Assembly (NCBI GenBank): GCA_034620365.1
Contig: JAQGEQ010000379.1
Coordinates: 310,001 to 374,000, forward strand
Direction of reading: 5' to 3'
Source: Pegea sp. RAD2-039
Taxonomy: Eukaryota; Chordata; Thaliacea; Salpida; Salpidae
Length of the DNA: 64,000 nucleotides
Shown here: in pieces, positions 11,801 through 23,815 of the stretch
Layout: every line of letters begins with the position of its first letter
How positions within the stretch are numbered: the first letter of the stretch is position 1
Made by a program: the position numbers and the translations under genes
Notes under the pieces: generated by a model
The model's input: the letters and a program-made list of their open reading frames with translations, nothing else
The model's database searches: none
Told to the model about the DNA's origin: nothing

Positions 11801-13249
11801 TTTGTTGTTTGTTGATTAAGATCTTATTTCGATAAAATTACAAATTAACTTTTTGTGTCTTTCTATATTAACCTACTTTATATAATTTAGAAAAATCACT
11901 TTTTAAGAAAAGTTATAAAATAATATTTTTTATCTGTTTATTTTTTTTAAAGTTTTAATTATAAGTTGGACAGGAAAATTTTAAATGCTAATAAAATTTA
12001 CAAAAATTGTAGAAATGAGCATTTAGCTTTCAGTAAAAATATCTTTATAATAAACTTTACGAAACAAGTTTGAATTGTCATTATGAACTTTATTAAACTG
12101 ATATTTCATCAGTTACAAAAATTACTAGGGAGTTAAAGGAGCTTTTCCATGTTCCGATTCGAAGATTAATCTATTATTAAAATGAAACTAATGTCTTGTG
12201 TTTGTGGGTAATCAGAAAATGTTTAGAGTAGTTTCACTTTATTCGGAAATTTTTCTATGAAGTTATGACTTTTAACAAAATTAAAAAAAGAAATGTTTTC
12301 AAAAAATTTCAAGTCATTTGTTTTTATTTTTTCTTAAAAGTTTGAGTAATTTACCAGATAGCAAAGTTTGAAAGTCAACTTTCATTTCACATTATTAATT
12401 CAAACTAACTAATATATATAATTTTAGCCAAGTTTTTTGATTATAATAACAAATTGTTTTTTTCGAAAAAAATTAAAAAATCTTTTGACTTTTCCTGATT
12501 TAAAAAGTTTTATTTTAGCTAAAATTAGTAAGCGCTTAACATAAATCAAAACCAAAAGATAAAATATTATTAAAATGTTGAAAAAAGGTATTTCTATAAA
12601 AAAATTCTTTTTTAAATTCAAAAAGAAAACTATTTACGTTATTAACAAATATTTGAAAATTTCCAAAAATCTTTTTCAACTTCATTTAAAAATATATTTT
12701 TCAATTGTAACTGATCAGTCAAATTTGTTTTTTAAATATTTCAACATTGACTCCAACATAAAATTATCGAACAAAAAACATTTTAGTTTTATAATCAGAC
12801 AGTTAGATAATTACCGGTATTTAAATATATTACAATCTTAAATAAAAAGAAAACTTTTAGATTTTGGTATTGAAGACTTGAACTGTTACTTGAAAAAATG
12901 ACGAAACAAAAAAATTTTATCAGCAAAAAAAATTTGATTCGTGACAAAGAAGTTTTTAAACTGATATTTTATCAATTGTCAAAATCCATTTTTAAATACT
13001 GAGGGATACAATATAAGAATACTTTGATGTACTTTCAACTTAACATGCAACCGACTTAACTAATAATAATTATTCTAAAAATTGATATATAAAATACTTG
13101 AATAATTACTTGATGATCAGAAATAAAATTTACTTGTTATAATCAAAATATTTCTGTTTAAATTAACATTATTCAAGAAGACCTCAATTTTTATTTATCA
13201 TTTTCAAGGATTTTTATTGTAAACATTCTTACTAATCTTGTATTAAATT
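8809..13249 (+). repeat. HOR block, 4441 bp: M1-M2-M3-M4-M5-M6(half)-M7-M8
   Basis: Hairpins: M1 8809-8827, M2 9497-9515, M3 10091-10109, M4 10924-10942, M7 12096-12114, M8 12959-12977. M5 begins near 11205 with a decayed hairpin. The hairpin half of M6 is missing at the junction 'ttaactcaatgttaattc' near 11751; the same junction recurs near 23361, 25957 and 46851. The stretch 13058-13153 is almost identical to the left flank of the large retrotransposon, so it serves as an unoccupied paralogous site. Confidence 0.85.
10193..10204 (+). repeat. G-rich box 2 (representative), about 100 bp after a hairpin
   Basis: GCGTTTGTGGGTAA in the context 'aaagtcttgcgtttgtgg'. This is the most GC-rich and most repeated string in the array, found in most modules as GTTTGTGGGTAA, GTTTGTAGGTAA (M2), GTTTTTAGGTAC/A (M2), GTTTGTTGGTAA (M5) or ATTTGTGGGCAA (M6). 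It always reads on the + strand. Its function is unknown; a protein-binding site is one possibility. Confidence 0.65.
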
Positions 13250-16201
13250 AACTGATATATAATCAGTTTCCAAAATATCGGGAAGAAAACTGAAGTATGA
13301 TTAGCTTTCACAATATTCGCATTGTACTCGTTTAATAAAAAGTAATTTTTATCTTGCGTTTGTGGGTAACTAATTTTTATGTCAGAGAAATTAACAGTCA
13401 TTAAAAAGTTGTTTCAAAAAATGATGACTTTTCAAAAATATAAAGAAAGCGACGTCATAGAACATTCCAGGTTGTCAAGTAATTGTAAATTAGGATAAAT
13501 TTTTACAGGATAATAGCTGTTGAGTCTTAATTATGATCAAATCACGTTATTTTGATACACAGAGTTTTTATAAACAAGTACTAGTTGGAAAACTTAGATG
13601 ATAACTTTCATTGATTATTATTAATTCAAAATTTCTGCATTCATAAAATATCAGCCAAATTTTTTGTTTGTTGACTAACTAAATATTTTTTTTTGATAAG
13701 AAATAAAAGTTAAAAATTTGTTGATTTAAAAATTAACTTATTACAATCAAATAAGAAAAGTTTCTATTTAAAGAAAAAATCATCAAATTAGATTTTCGAT
13801 CGTTTGTTTAAGGATTAAGTTTGTTTTTAGTTTCATGAAATTTCATAAAAACTTTCGTAAATGTTGGCAAAATTATAGAAATAGATTGTAAATTTCAGTC
13901 TGCAAAAAAAGTTTGCTTTGTCATTATGATTTTTGCTAAACTAATTTTTCATCAGTTGTCCAAATTGCTCGATAACCCTACAAGATAAAATGAAATCCAA
14001 CATTCATTTGTTTATTCTGTTATTAAAATGAAAGTAAAGTCTTACGTTTTTAGGTACCAAAAATAATTCGGATTAGTTTTACTGTCTTTAGAAATTGAAG
14101 TACAAAATATGATTCTTTTTTAAACTTTGAGCAAAAAGATAAGATTCTTACTAATTCTATGTTAAAATTAACTGATGTATAATCAGTTGTCCAAAATATC
14201 GGGAAGAAAACCGAAGTGTGTTTAGCTTTCACAATATTCGCATTGTACTCGTTTAATAAAAAGTAATTTTCATCTTGCGTTTGTGGGTAACTAATTTTTA
14301 TGTCAGAGAAATTAACAGTCATTAAAAAGTTGTTTAAAAAAATAATGACTTTTCAAATATATAAAGGAAGCGACGTCATAGAACATTCCAGGTTGTCAAG
14401 TAATTGTAAATTAGGATAAATTTTTACAGGATAATAGCTGTTGAGTCTTAATTATGATCAAATCACGTTATTTTGATATAGAGAGTTTTTATAAACAAGT
14501 ACTAGTTGGCAAATTATAAGATAACTTTTTTTGATTATTGTTAATTCAAAATTTCTGCATTCATAAAATATCAGCCAACTTTGTTGTTTGTTGACTAACT
14601 AAATATTTTATTTTGATAAGAAATCAAAGTTAAAAATTTGTTGATTTAAAAATTTACTTCTTACAATTAAATAGAAAAAGTTTCTATTTAAAGAAATAAT
14701 CATAAAATTAGATTTTCGATCGTTTGTTTAAAAATTAAGTTTGTTTTTAGTTTCATGAAATTTCATAAAAAATTAGCAAATGTTGAAAACATTATAGAAA
14801 TAGATTTTAGCTTTCAGTCTACAAAAAAAGTTTGGTTTGTCATTATGATTTTTGCTAAACTAATATTTCATCAGTTGTCAAAATTGCTCGATAACCCCAC
14901 CAGATAAAATGAAATCCAACATTCATTTGTTTAATCTGTTATTAAAATGAAAGTAAAGTCTTACGTTTTTAGGTAACAAAAATAATTCAGATTAGTTTCA
15001 CTGTCTTTAGAAATCGTTCTACAAAATATGATTCTTTTAAAAACTTTAAGCAAAAAGCCTCCTTAACAAATGCTAAGGTTTGAACTAAAATTAAGCAACA
15101 GTAAATGTTTACAAGTAAATGCTGTTAAATCATGATAAGGTTACAAAATAGGTTACTTTATTATAATGGGTTAATAAATATATTCAATTTACTACTATTT
15201 GCTAGTTTTATTAATTTGCTAGTTTTATTGTATTAAAATTAGAAAAGGCTCGTTCAAAAGAAAAATCATAAAAAAAAATTTTATCTCTTGTTAAGATTAA
15301 AGATTGTTTCTAAGTTTATGAAAAATTTTAAATTCTAATAAACTTCAGAAAATTTATAAAAATAGTTTTTAGCTTTTAGCAAAAATATCGTATATAATCG
15401 TTTATAATAAAGTTTACGAAACAAGTTTGGTTCATCATTATGACTTTCGTTAAACTGATGTTTCATAAAATTAGTAAGCGCTCAACAAAAATCAAAACCA
15501 AAAGATAAAATATTATTAAAATGTTGAATAAAGTTATTTATATATTAAAATTTCTTTTTTAAATTCAAAAAGAAAACTATTTACGTTATTAACAAATATT
15601 TGAAAATTTCCAAAAATCTGTTTCAACTTCATTTAAAAATATCTTTTTCAATTGTAACTGATCAGTCAAATTTGTTTTTTAATGTTTTAACATTGACTCC
15701 GATGTAAAATTATCGAATAAAAAACATTTTAGTTTGATAATTACACAGTTAGATAAATACTTGTATATAAATATATTACAATCTTAAATAAAAAGAAAAC
15801 TTTTAGATTTTGGTATTGAAGACTTGAACTGTTAATTTAAAAAAAAGAAACTAAAAAATTTTATCAGCAAAAAAGATTTGATTCGTGACAAAGAAGTTTT
15901 AAAACTGATATTTTATCAGTTGTCAATATCCGTTTTTAAATACTGAGGGATTCAATATAAGAGTACTTTGGTGTACTTTCAACTTAACATGCAACCGACT
16001 TAACTATTAATAATAATTATTTATTCTAATAATTAACAAATAAATTACTTCAATTATTACTATTTGATCATAACTAAGACTTAACTGTTATAAACAAAAT
16101 ATTTCTGTTTAAATTAACAATATTCAAAAAGACCTCAATATTTATTTATCGTTTTCAAGGATTTTTATTGTAAACATTTTTACTAATCTTATGTTAAAAT
16201 T
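13250..16201 (+). repeat. HOR block with duplicated M1-M2: M1-M2-M1-M2-M3/M7-M8
   Basis: Hairpins: M1 13250-13268, M2 13939-13957, M1 14170-14188, M2 14858-14876, M8 15903-15921. The first M2 is cut after 'gagcaaaaag' near 14140 and the next M1 lead-in follows. The M3 hairpin at 15453 is cut in its loop (tttcat then aaaattagtaagcgctc, near 15466) and passes straight into the second half of an M7 module. This is a clean module-fusion breakpoint. No gene is visible. Confidence 0.82.
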
Positions 16202-19200
16202 AACTGACATATAATCAGTTTCCAAATTATCGGGAAGAAAACCGAAGTGTGTTTAGCTTTCATTATTTTCGCACTGTACTCGTTTAATAAAGTGTAATTT
16301 TTATCTTGCGTTTGTGGGTAACTAATTTTTTTGTCAGAGAAATTAACAGTCATTAAAAAGTTGTTTCAAAAAATGATGATAAAATGTTTTAAAAAAAACG
16401 TTTAAAGTAATTTGCTTTTACAATGAGATATAGCAGGCTAAAAGCTGTTAGAGTATGACGACGCCAATAAATGCAGGTTAGTTTTATTTAATGATTAAGT
16501 ATAAACAATTAAATTATCAGCTGGCAAACTCAAAAGATAATTTTCATTGAACAATTTTAATTTACTACATTTATAACATCTTAGTCAAGTTGGTTGTTTG
16601 TTGACCCACAAGATATTTTAGTTTGAAAAACGTAGAAGTTAGATTTTTGTTACTTTTAGTTGAACTTATTGTATTAAAATTAGAAAAGGTTCTTTTTAAA
16701 AGCAAAATCATAAAATAAAAAATTTTTATCTCTTGTTTAACATTAAAGATTTTATCTAAGTTGATGGAAAAATTTCTCATTCTAATAAGTTTTAGAAAAC
16801 TGTAAAAACAAGTATTTTGCTTTCAACAAATATATCTTTTATAATAAAGTTTACGAAACAAGTTTGGTTCATCATTATGACTTTTGTTAAACTGATGTTT
16901 CATCAGTTTTCAAATTTGCACTAGGGAACTAAAGGAGCTTTACCCGTTTATAATCGAAGTTTAATTTACTATTAAAATGAAACTAAAGTCTTGTGTTTGT
17001 GGGTAATCAGAAATTTTTTTAGACTAATTTCAATGTCATGGAAAATTTTTCTATGAAGTTTTGACTTTAATGAAATTTAAACAAAGAGATGTTTTCAAAA
17101 AATTCAAGTCATTTATTTAAATTTTCTAACAACTTTAATTAATTTTCCAGTTAGCAAAGTTTGATATTAAAACTTCTAAAATAATAAAAAATATGATGCC
17201 AAGATTATTGCTTTTCAGTAACAAAATATTTTAGTTTAATAATATTAGAAGATATTTTGATAGTTCTTAAATTAAACTGTTTTTCTTCAGTTAAAATTAG
17301 TAAGCGCTTGAAAAAATTAAACCAAAAGATAGAATAATATTATAACGTTGAAGAAGATTTGTTTATAATAAAAGTTCATTTTTAATTTCGAAAAGAAAAT
17401 TATTTACGTTATTAATAAATATCTAAATTTTTCAAAAATACTTTTCAATTTCATTTAAAAATATCTTTTTCAACTGTAACTGATCAGTCAAACTTAGTTT
17501 TAAGTCTTTTAAGATTAACTCCGAAATAAATTTATCAAACAATATAAATTTTAGACGAATAATTAGAAAATTATATATTGACCTATACATAAATACATTA
17601 CAATTTTAAATCAAAACAAAAACTTTTAATTTTGTTTTTGAAGACTTGGATTTTTACTTTAAAACATACGAAAGTAAATAACTTTATCAGCCAAACAAGT
17701 TTGATTTATGACAAGGAGTTTTTTAAGCTGATATTTCACCAGCTGCCAAAATATTTTGTAGAATTTTAAAGAAAGGAATATGATCCACATTCTTTTTAGT
17801 GTAGTTTAAACTTAATGTGTAACCGAAATCTAGCATTTGTGGGTAATTTAAACATGTTTGAAAATCATTTGACTTTTAATCTTATTTAACAAAAGATTAA
17901 AGATTAAATTCTGTAAAAACTACCCATTTTTCTAAATGACATCTATCTTATCTTTTTATGAAATTCATTATAATTGTCCTTATTAGTATTATGATTTGTA
18001 AAACTGATATATAAACAGTTGGCAAACAATTTTCAGAATCAAATATAGTATGCTGTTTCTACCAAGCTCCAGTCTACTCTTTTAATAACAAGTAACTAAC
18101 ATATGGAATTTGTTGGTAAATTTGTTTAGACTAGTTTCACTGTCATTGAAAAGTTGTCTCAAAAATTATGACTTTTAAAAAAGCAAAACCACATGATACA
18201 AACTTTTAAAGTAATTTTCTTTTACAATGAGATATAGCAGGCTAAAAGCTGTAAGGTTATGACGACGCCAATGAATGTAGGTTAGTTTCATTTAATGATT
18301 TACTATAAACAATTAAAGTATCAGTTGGCAAACTTAAAAGATAATTTTCATTGAACAATTTTACATTCAAAATAATACATGTAAAAGTATTATAGTATTT
18401 GTAAGTATTTGCAGTTAATTTTGTAGCTAAAATAGTATTTAGTAATTATTTCAGATAATAATCAACAAAGAAAACACATGAATTATTACTCTACAAGCAT
18501 AACTAAAACTTATTTGTTAGTATCAAAATATTTCTGTTCAAATTAACAACATTCAAGAAGACCTCAATGTTAATTTATCTTTTTCAAGAACTTTTATTGT
18601 AAACATTCTTACTAATCTTATGTTAATATTAACTGATATATAATCAGTTGTCCAAAATATCGGAAAGAAAACAGGGATGTGTCTAGAAATCATTATATTC
18701 GCACTGTACTCGTTCTATATAAGGTATTTGTTATCTCGTATTTGTGGGCAACCAAATTTCTATCAGACAAAAATAACTGTCTTCAAATTCTGTTTCTAAA
18801 ATGATAACTTTTGAAAAACTCTAAACAAAACGACATCATAAATTATTTAAGGTGGTCTAGTAATTGTAAATAAAGGAACATTTTACAGAATAAACGCTGT
18901 TGAGTCTTAATTATAATCAAAGTAGATTAGATTGATCTAAAGAGTTTTTATAAACAAGTACTAGTTGGAAAACTTAAATGATAACTTTCATTGATTATTG
19001 TTAATTCAAAATTTCTGCATTCATAAAATATCAGCCAAATTTTTTGTTTGTTGACTAACATCTTATTTTGATAAAATTACAAATTAACTTTTTGTGTCTT
19101 TCTATATTAACCTATTTTATATAATTTAGAAAAATCACTTCTTAAGAAAAATTATAAAATAATATTTTTTATCCTTTTTTTTATTTTAAAGTTTAATTAT

Positions 19201-20508
19201 AAGTTGATAGAAAAATTTTAAATGCTAATAAAATTTACAAAAAATATAAAAATGAATATTTAGCTTTCAGTAAATATATTATTTATATTAAACTTTACGA
19301 AACAAGTTTGATTTGTCATTATGAACTTTATTAAACTGATATTTCATCAGTTACAAAAATATACAATGGTGTTAAATGAGCTTTCCCTGTTCACATTGAA
19401 GTTTAATCAATTATTAAAATGAAACTAAAGTCTTGTGTTTGTGGGTAATCAGAAAAATTTTAGAGTAGTTTCACTTTATTCGGAAATTTTTCTATGAAGT
19501 TATGACTTTTATCAAATTTAAACAAAGAGATGTTTTCAAAAAATTCCAAGTTATTTGTTTTTATTTTCTCTTAAAGGTTTGAGTAATTTACCAGATGCCA
19601 AAGTTTGAAATTAAAAGTCAAAAAAAGATTAAAAGTCAACTTTCATTTCACATTATTAATTCCAAGCTACTAATATATATAATTTTAGCCAAGTTTCTTG
19701 ATTATAATAACAAATTGTTTTATTTCGAAAAAAATTAAAAATCTTTTTACTTTTCCTGATTTAAAACGTTTTACTTTCGCTAAAGTTAGTAAGCGCATAA
19801 CAAAAATCAAAACCAAAAGATAAAATATTATTAAAATGTTGAATAAATGCATTTGTATAAGAAAAATTCTTTTTTAAATCAAACAGAAAATTATTTACGT
19901 TATCAACAAATATTTGAAAATTTTCAGAATTTTTTTCCAACTTCATTTAAAAATATCTTTTTCAATTGCAACTGATCAGTCAAATTTTTTTTAAATATTT
20001 TAACATTGACTCCGACGTAAAATTATCGAACAAAAAACATTTTAGATTAATAATTACACAGTTAGATATTTACTTGTATATAAATATAATACAGTCTTAA
20101 ATAAAAAACTTTTAATTTTTAATATTGAAGACTTAAACTGTTACTTTAAAAAGAAACTAAAAAATTTTATCAGCAAAACAAAATTTGATTCGTGACAAAG
20201 AAGTTTTTAAACTGATATTTCATCAATTGTCAAAATCCGTTTTTAAATACTGAGGGATACAATATAAGAGTACTTTGGTGTACTTTCAACTTAACATGCA
20301 ACCGACTTAACTGATAATTATAATTATTTATTCTAAATATTAACAAATAATTTACTTGAATTATTACTATTTGATCATAACTAAAACTTATTAGTTATAA
20401 TCAAAATATTTTTGTTTAAATTAACAATATTCAAGAAGACCTCAATACTAATTTATTTCTTTCAGGGATTTTTATTGTAAAAATTCATACTTATATTATT
20501 TTAAAATT
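16202..20508 (+). repeat. HOR block, 4307 bp: M1/M5 fusion-M3-M4-M5b-M6-M7-M8
   Basis: Hairpins: M1 16202-16220, M3 16900-16918, M4 17726-17744, M5b 18002-18020, M6 18631-18649, M7 19334-19352, M8 20210-20228. M1 is fused to M5 near 16380 ('atgatgataaaatgtttt'); an equivalent fusion lies near 60783. M7 holds a small internal duplication of 'aaaagtcaa' near 19615-19640. There is no gene. Confidence 0.85.
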
Positions 20509-21230
20509 AACTGATATATAATCAGTTGTCCAAAATATCGGGAAGAAAACTGAAGTATGTTTAGCTTTCATTGTTTTCGCACTGTACTCGCTTAATAAAA
20601 AGTAATTTTTATCTTGTGTTTGTGGGTAACTAATTTTTTTGTCAGAGAAATTAACAGTCATTAAAAAGTTGTTTTAAAAAATGATGACTTTTCAAAAATA
20701 TAAAGAAAGCGACGTCATAGAACATTCCAGTTTGTCAAGTAATTGTAAATTAGGATAAATTTTTACAGGATAATAGCTGTTGAGTCTTAATTATGATCAA
20801 ATCACGCATTTCTGCATTCATAAAATATCAGCCAAATTTTTTGTTTGTTCACTAACTAAATATTTTATAATGATAAGAAATAAAAGTAAAAATTTGTTGA
20901 TTTACAAAATAAACTTATTACAATTAAATAGAAAAAGTTTCTATTTAAAGAAAAAATCATAAAATTAGATTTTCGATCGTTTGTTTAAGGATTAAGTTTG
21001 TTTTTAGTTTCATGAAATTTCATAAAAACTTTCGTAAATGTTGGAAAAATTATAGAAATAGATTTTAGCTTTCAGTCTGCAAAAAAAGTTTGCTTTGTCA
21101 TTATGATTTTTGCTAAACTAAATTTTCATCAGTTGTCCAAATTGCTCGATAACCCTACCAGATAAAATGAAATTCAACATTCATTTGTTTATTCTGTTAT
21201 TAAAATGAAAGTAAAGTCTTACGTTTTTAG

Positions 21231-23815
21231 GTACCAAAAATAATTCGGATTAGTTTCACTGTCTTTAGAAATCGTTCTACAAAATATGATTCTTTTTAAA
21301 ACTTTAAGCAAAAAGCCTCCTTAATAAATGATAAGGTTTGAACTAAAATTAAGCAACAGTAAATGTTTGCAAGTAAATGCTGTTAAATCATGATAAAGTT
21401 ACAAAATAGGTTACTTTAATCTAATAAGTTAATAAATATATTCAATTTACTAGTATTTGCTAGTTTTATTAATTTGCTAGTTTTATTGTATTAAAATTAG
21501 AAAAGGCTCGTTCAAAAGAAAAGTCATAAAAAAATTTTTATCTCTTGTTAAGATTAAAGATTATTTCTAAGTTTATGAAAAATTTTAAATTCTAATAAAC
21601 TTCAGAAAATTTACAAAAATAGTTTTTAGCTTTTAGCAAAAATAACGTTTATAATAAAGTTTACGAAACAAGTTTGGTTCATCATTATGACTTTTGTTAA
21701 ACTGATGTTTCATCAGTTTTCAAATTTGTACTAGGGAACTAAAGGAGCTTTACCCGTTTATAATCGAAGTTTAATCTAGTATTAAAATGAAACTAAAGTC
21801 TTGTGTTTGTGGGTAATCAGAAAAATTTTAGAGTAGTTTCACTGTTATCGGAAATTATTCTAAAAAGTTTTGACTTTGATGAAATTTAAACAAAGAGATG
21901 TCTTCACAAAATTCAAGTCATTTATTTAAAATTCTTAACAACTTTAATTGATTTACCAGTTAGCAAAGTTTGAAATTAAAGCTTCTAAAATAATAAAAAT
22001 ATAATGCCAAGATTATTGTTTTTCTATAACAAAATATTTTAGTTTAATAAAATTAAAAAATATTTTGATACTTCTCAAATTAAACTGCTTTTCTGTAGTT
22101 AAATTTAGTAAGCGCTTAAAAAATTAAACCAAAATATAAAATAATATTATAACGTTGAAGAAGATTTGTTTATAATAAAAGTTCATTTTTAATTTCGAAA
22201 ATAAAATTATTTACGTTATTAATAAATTTTTTAAATATTCAAAAATACTTTTCAATTTCATTTAAAAATATCTTTTTCAACTGTAACTGATCAGTCAAAC
22301 TTAGTTTTAAGTCTTTTAAGATTAACTCCGAAGTAAATTTATCAAACAAATAAAATTTTAGATGAATAATTAGAGAATTATATATTGACCTGTATATAAA
22401 TAAATTACAATTTTAAATCAAAACAAAAACTTTTAATTTTGTTTTTGAAGACTTGGAATGTTACTTTAAAGCATACGAAAGTAAATAACATTATCAGCCA
22501 AACAAGTTTGATTTATGACAAGGAGTTTTTTTAACTGGTATTTCACCAGCTGTCAAAATATTTTTTTGAAAGAGAAGATAAGGATTATGATCCACATTCC
22601 TTTTAGTGTACTCTAAATTTAACATGCCACCAGTATCTAGCGTTTGTGGGTAATTTAAACATCTTTGAGAAGAAAATAAACGCTTTGTATTTTAATTAAC
22701 CAAAAACTAAATATTAAATTCTGTATTAATTTTCAATTTTCTTGAATGATCTCTTTGTTAATTTATCCTTTTAAGTTTTAATTAAAGCTATGTTGAATAA
22801 TACTATGATAAGTAAGACTAATAAATAAGGCGTAGCGCCAAATAGTTTCGAAAAAAAGATAGCATTATGTTGTTTCTACTATTGTTTGCAGTGTAATACT
22901 TTAATATCAAGTAACTAACTCTTGATTTTGTTGGTAAATTTGTTTAGACTAGTTTCACTATCATTGAAAAGTTTTCTTAAGAAATATGACTTTTAAATGA
23001 GCAAACCCAAATGACAAAAACTTTTAAAGTAATTTTTTTTTAAATGAGATATAGCAGGCTAAAAGCTGTAAGGTTATGACGACGCCAATAAATGCAGGTT
23101 AGTTTCATTTAGTGATTAACTTTAAACAATTTAAGTATCAGCTGGCAAACTTAAAAGATAATTTTCATTGAACAATTTTAAATTCAAAATAATACATTTA
23201 GAAATATTATAGCATTTGTAAGTATTTGCAGTTTAGTTTATAGCTAAAATAATATTTATTAATTATTTCATCTAAAAATCAACAAATAAAACACATGAAT
23301 TATTACTCTACAAGCATTAATAAAACTTATTTGCTATTATAATAATAATTCTGTTTAAATTAACTCAATGTTAATTCAAAATTTCTGCATTCATAAAATA
23401 TCAGCCAAATTTGTTGTTTGTTGATTAAGATCTTATTTCGATAAAATTACAAATTAACTTTTTGTGTCTTTCTATATTAACCTACTTTATATAATTTAGA
23501 AAAATCACTTTTTAAGAAAAGTTATAAAATAATATTTTTCATCTGTTTATTTTTTCTAAAGTTTTAATTATAAGTTGGACAGGAAAATTTTAAATGCTAA
23601 TAAAATTTACAAAAATTGTAGAAATGAGCATTTAGCTTTCAGTAAAAATATCTTTATAATAAACTTTACGAAACAAGTTTGAATTGTCATTATGAACTTT
23701 ATTAAACTGATATTTCATCAGTTACAAAAATTACTAGGGAGTTAAAGGAGCTTTTCCATGTTCCGATTCGAAGATTAATCTATTATTAAAATGAAGCTAA
23801 AGTCTTGCGTTTTTG
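21231..23815 (+). repeat. Tandem duplication, left copy (M2-M3-M4-M5-M7)
   Basis: This segment and the next match almost base for base. They share the private variant 'aaataacattatcagcc' (other M4 lead-ins have 'aaataactttatcagcc'). The left copy has one CGTTTATAAT unit near 21650 where the right copy has two, which explains the 10-bp shift in spacing. Confidence 0.85.

Noticed and set aside
12575-12841. Plus-strand ORF family in M7 bodies (12575-12841, 47751-47939, 60006-60194)
   Set aside because: Lys/Phe/Asn/Ile-rich translation of A/T satellite, broken in most other M7 copies (for example 481-665, 15600-15785). There is no sign of coding constraint.
20780-20962. Single small ORFs at 12424-12621, 16571-16780, 19761-19946 and 20780-20962
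   Set aside because: Chance open frames in satellite, each spanning module parts or deletion junctions, with low-complexity translations.
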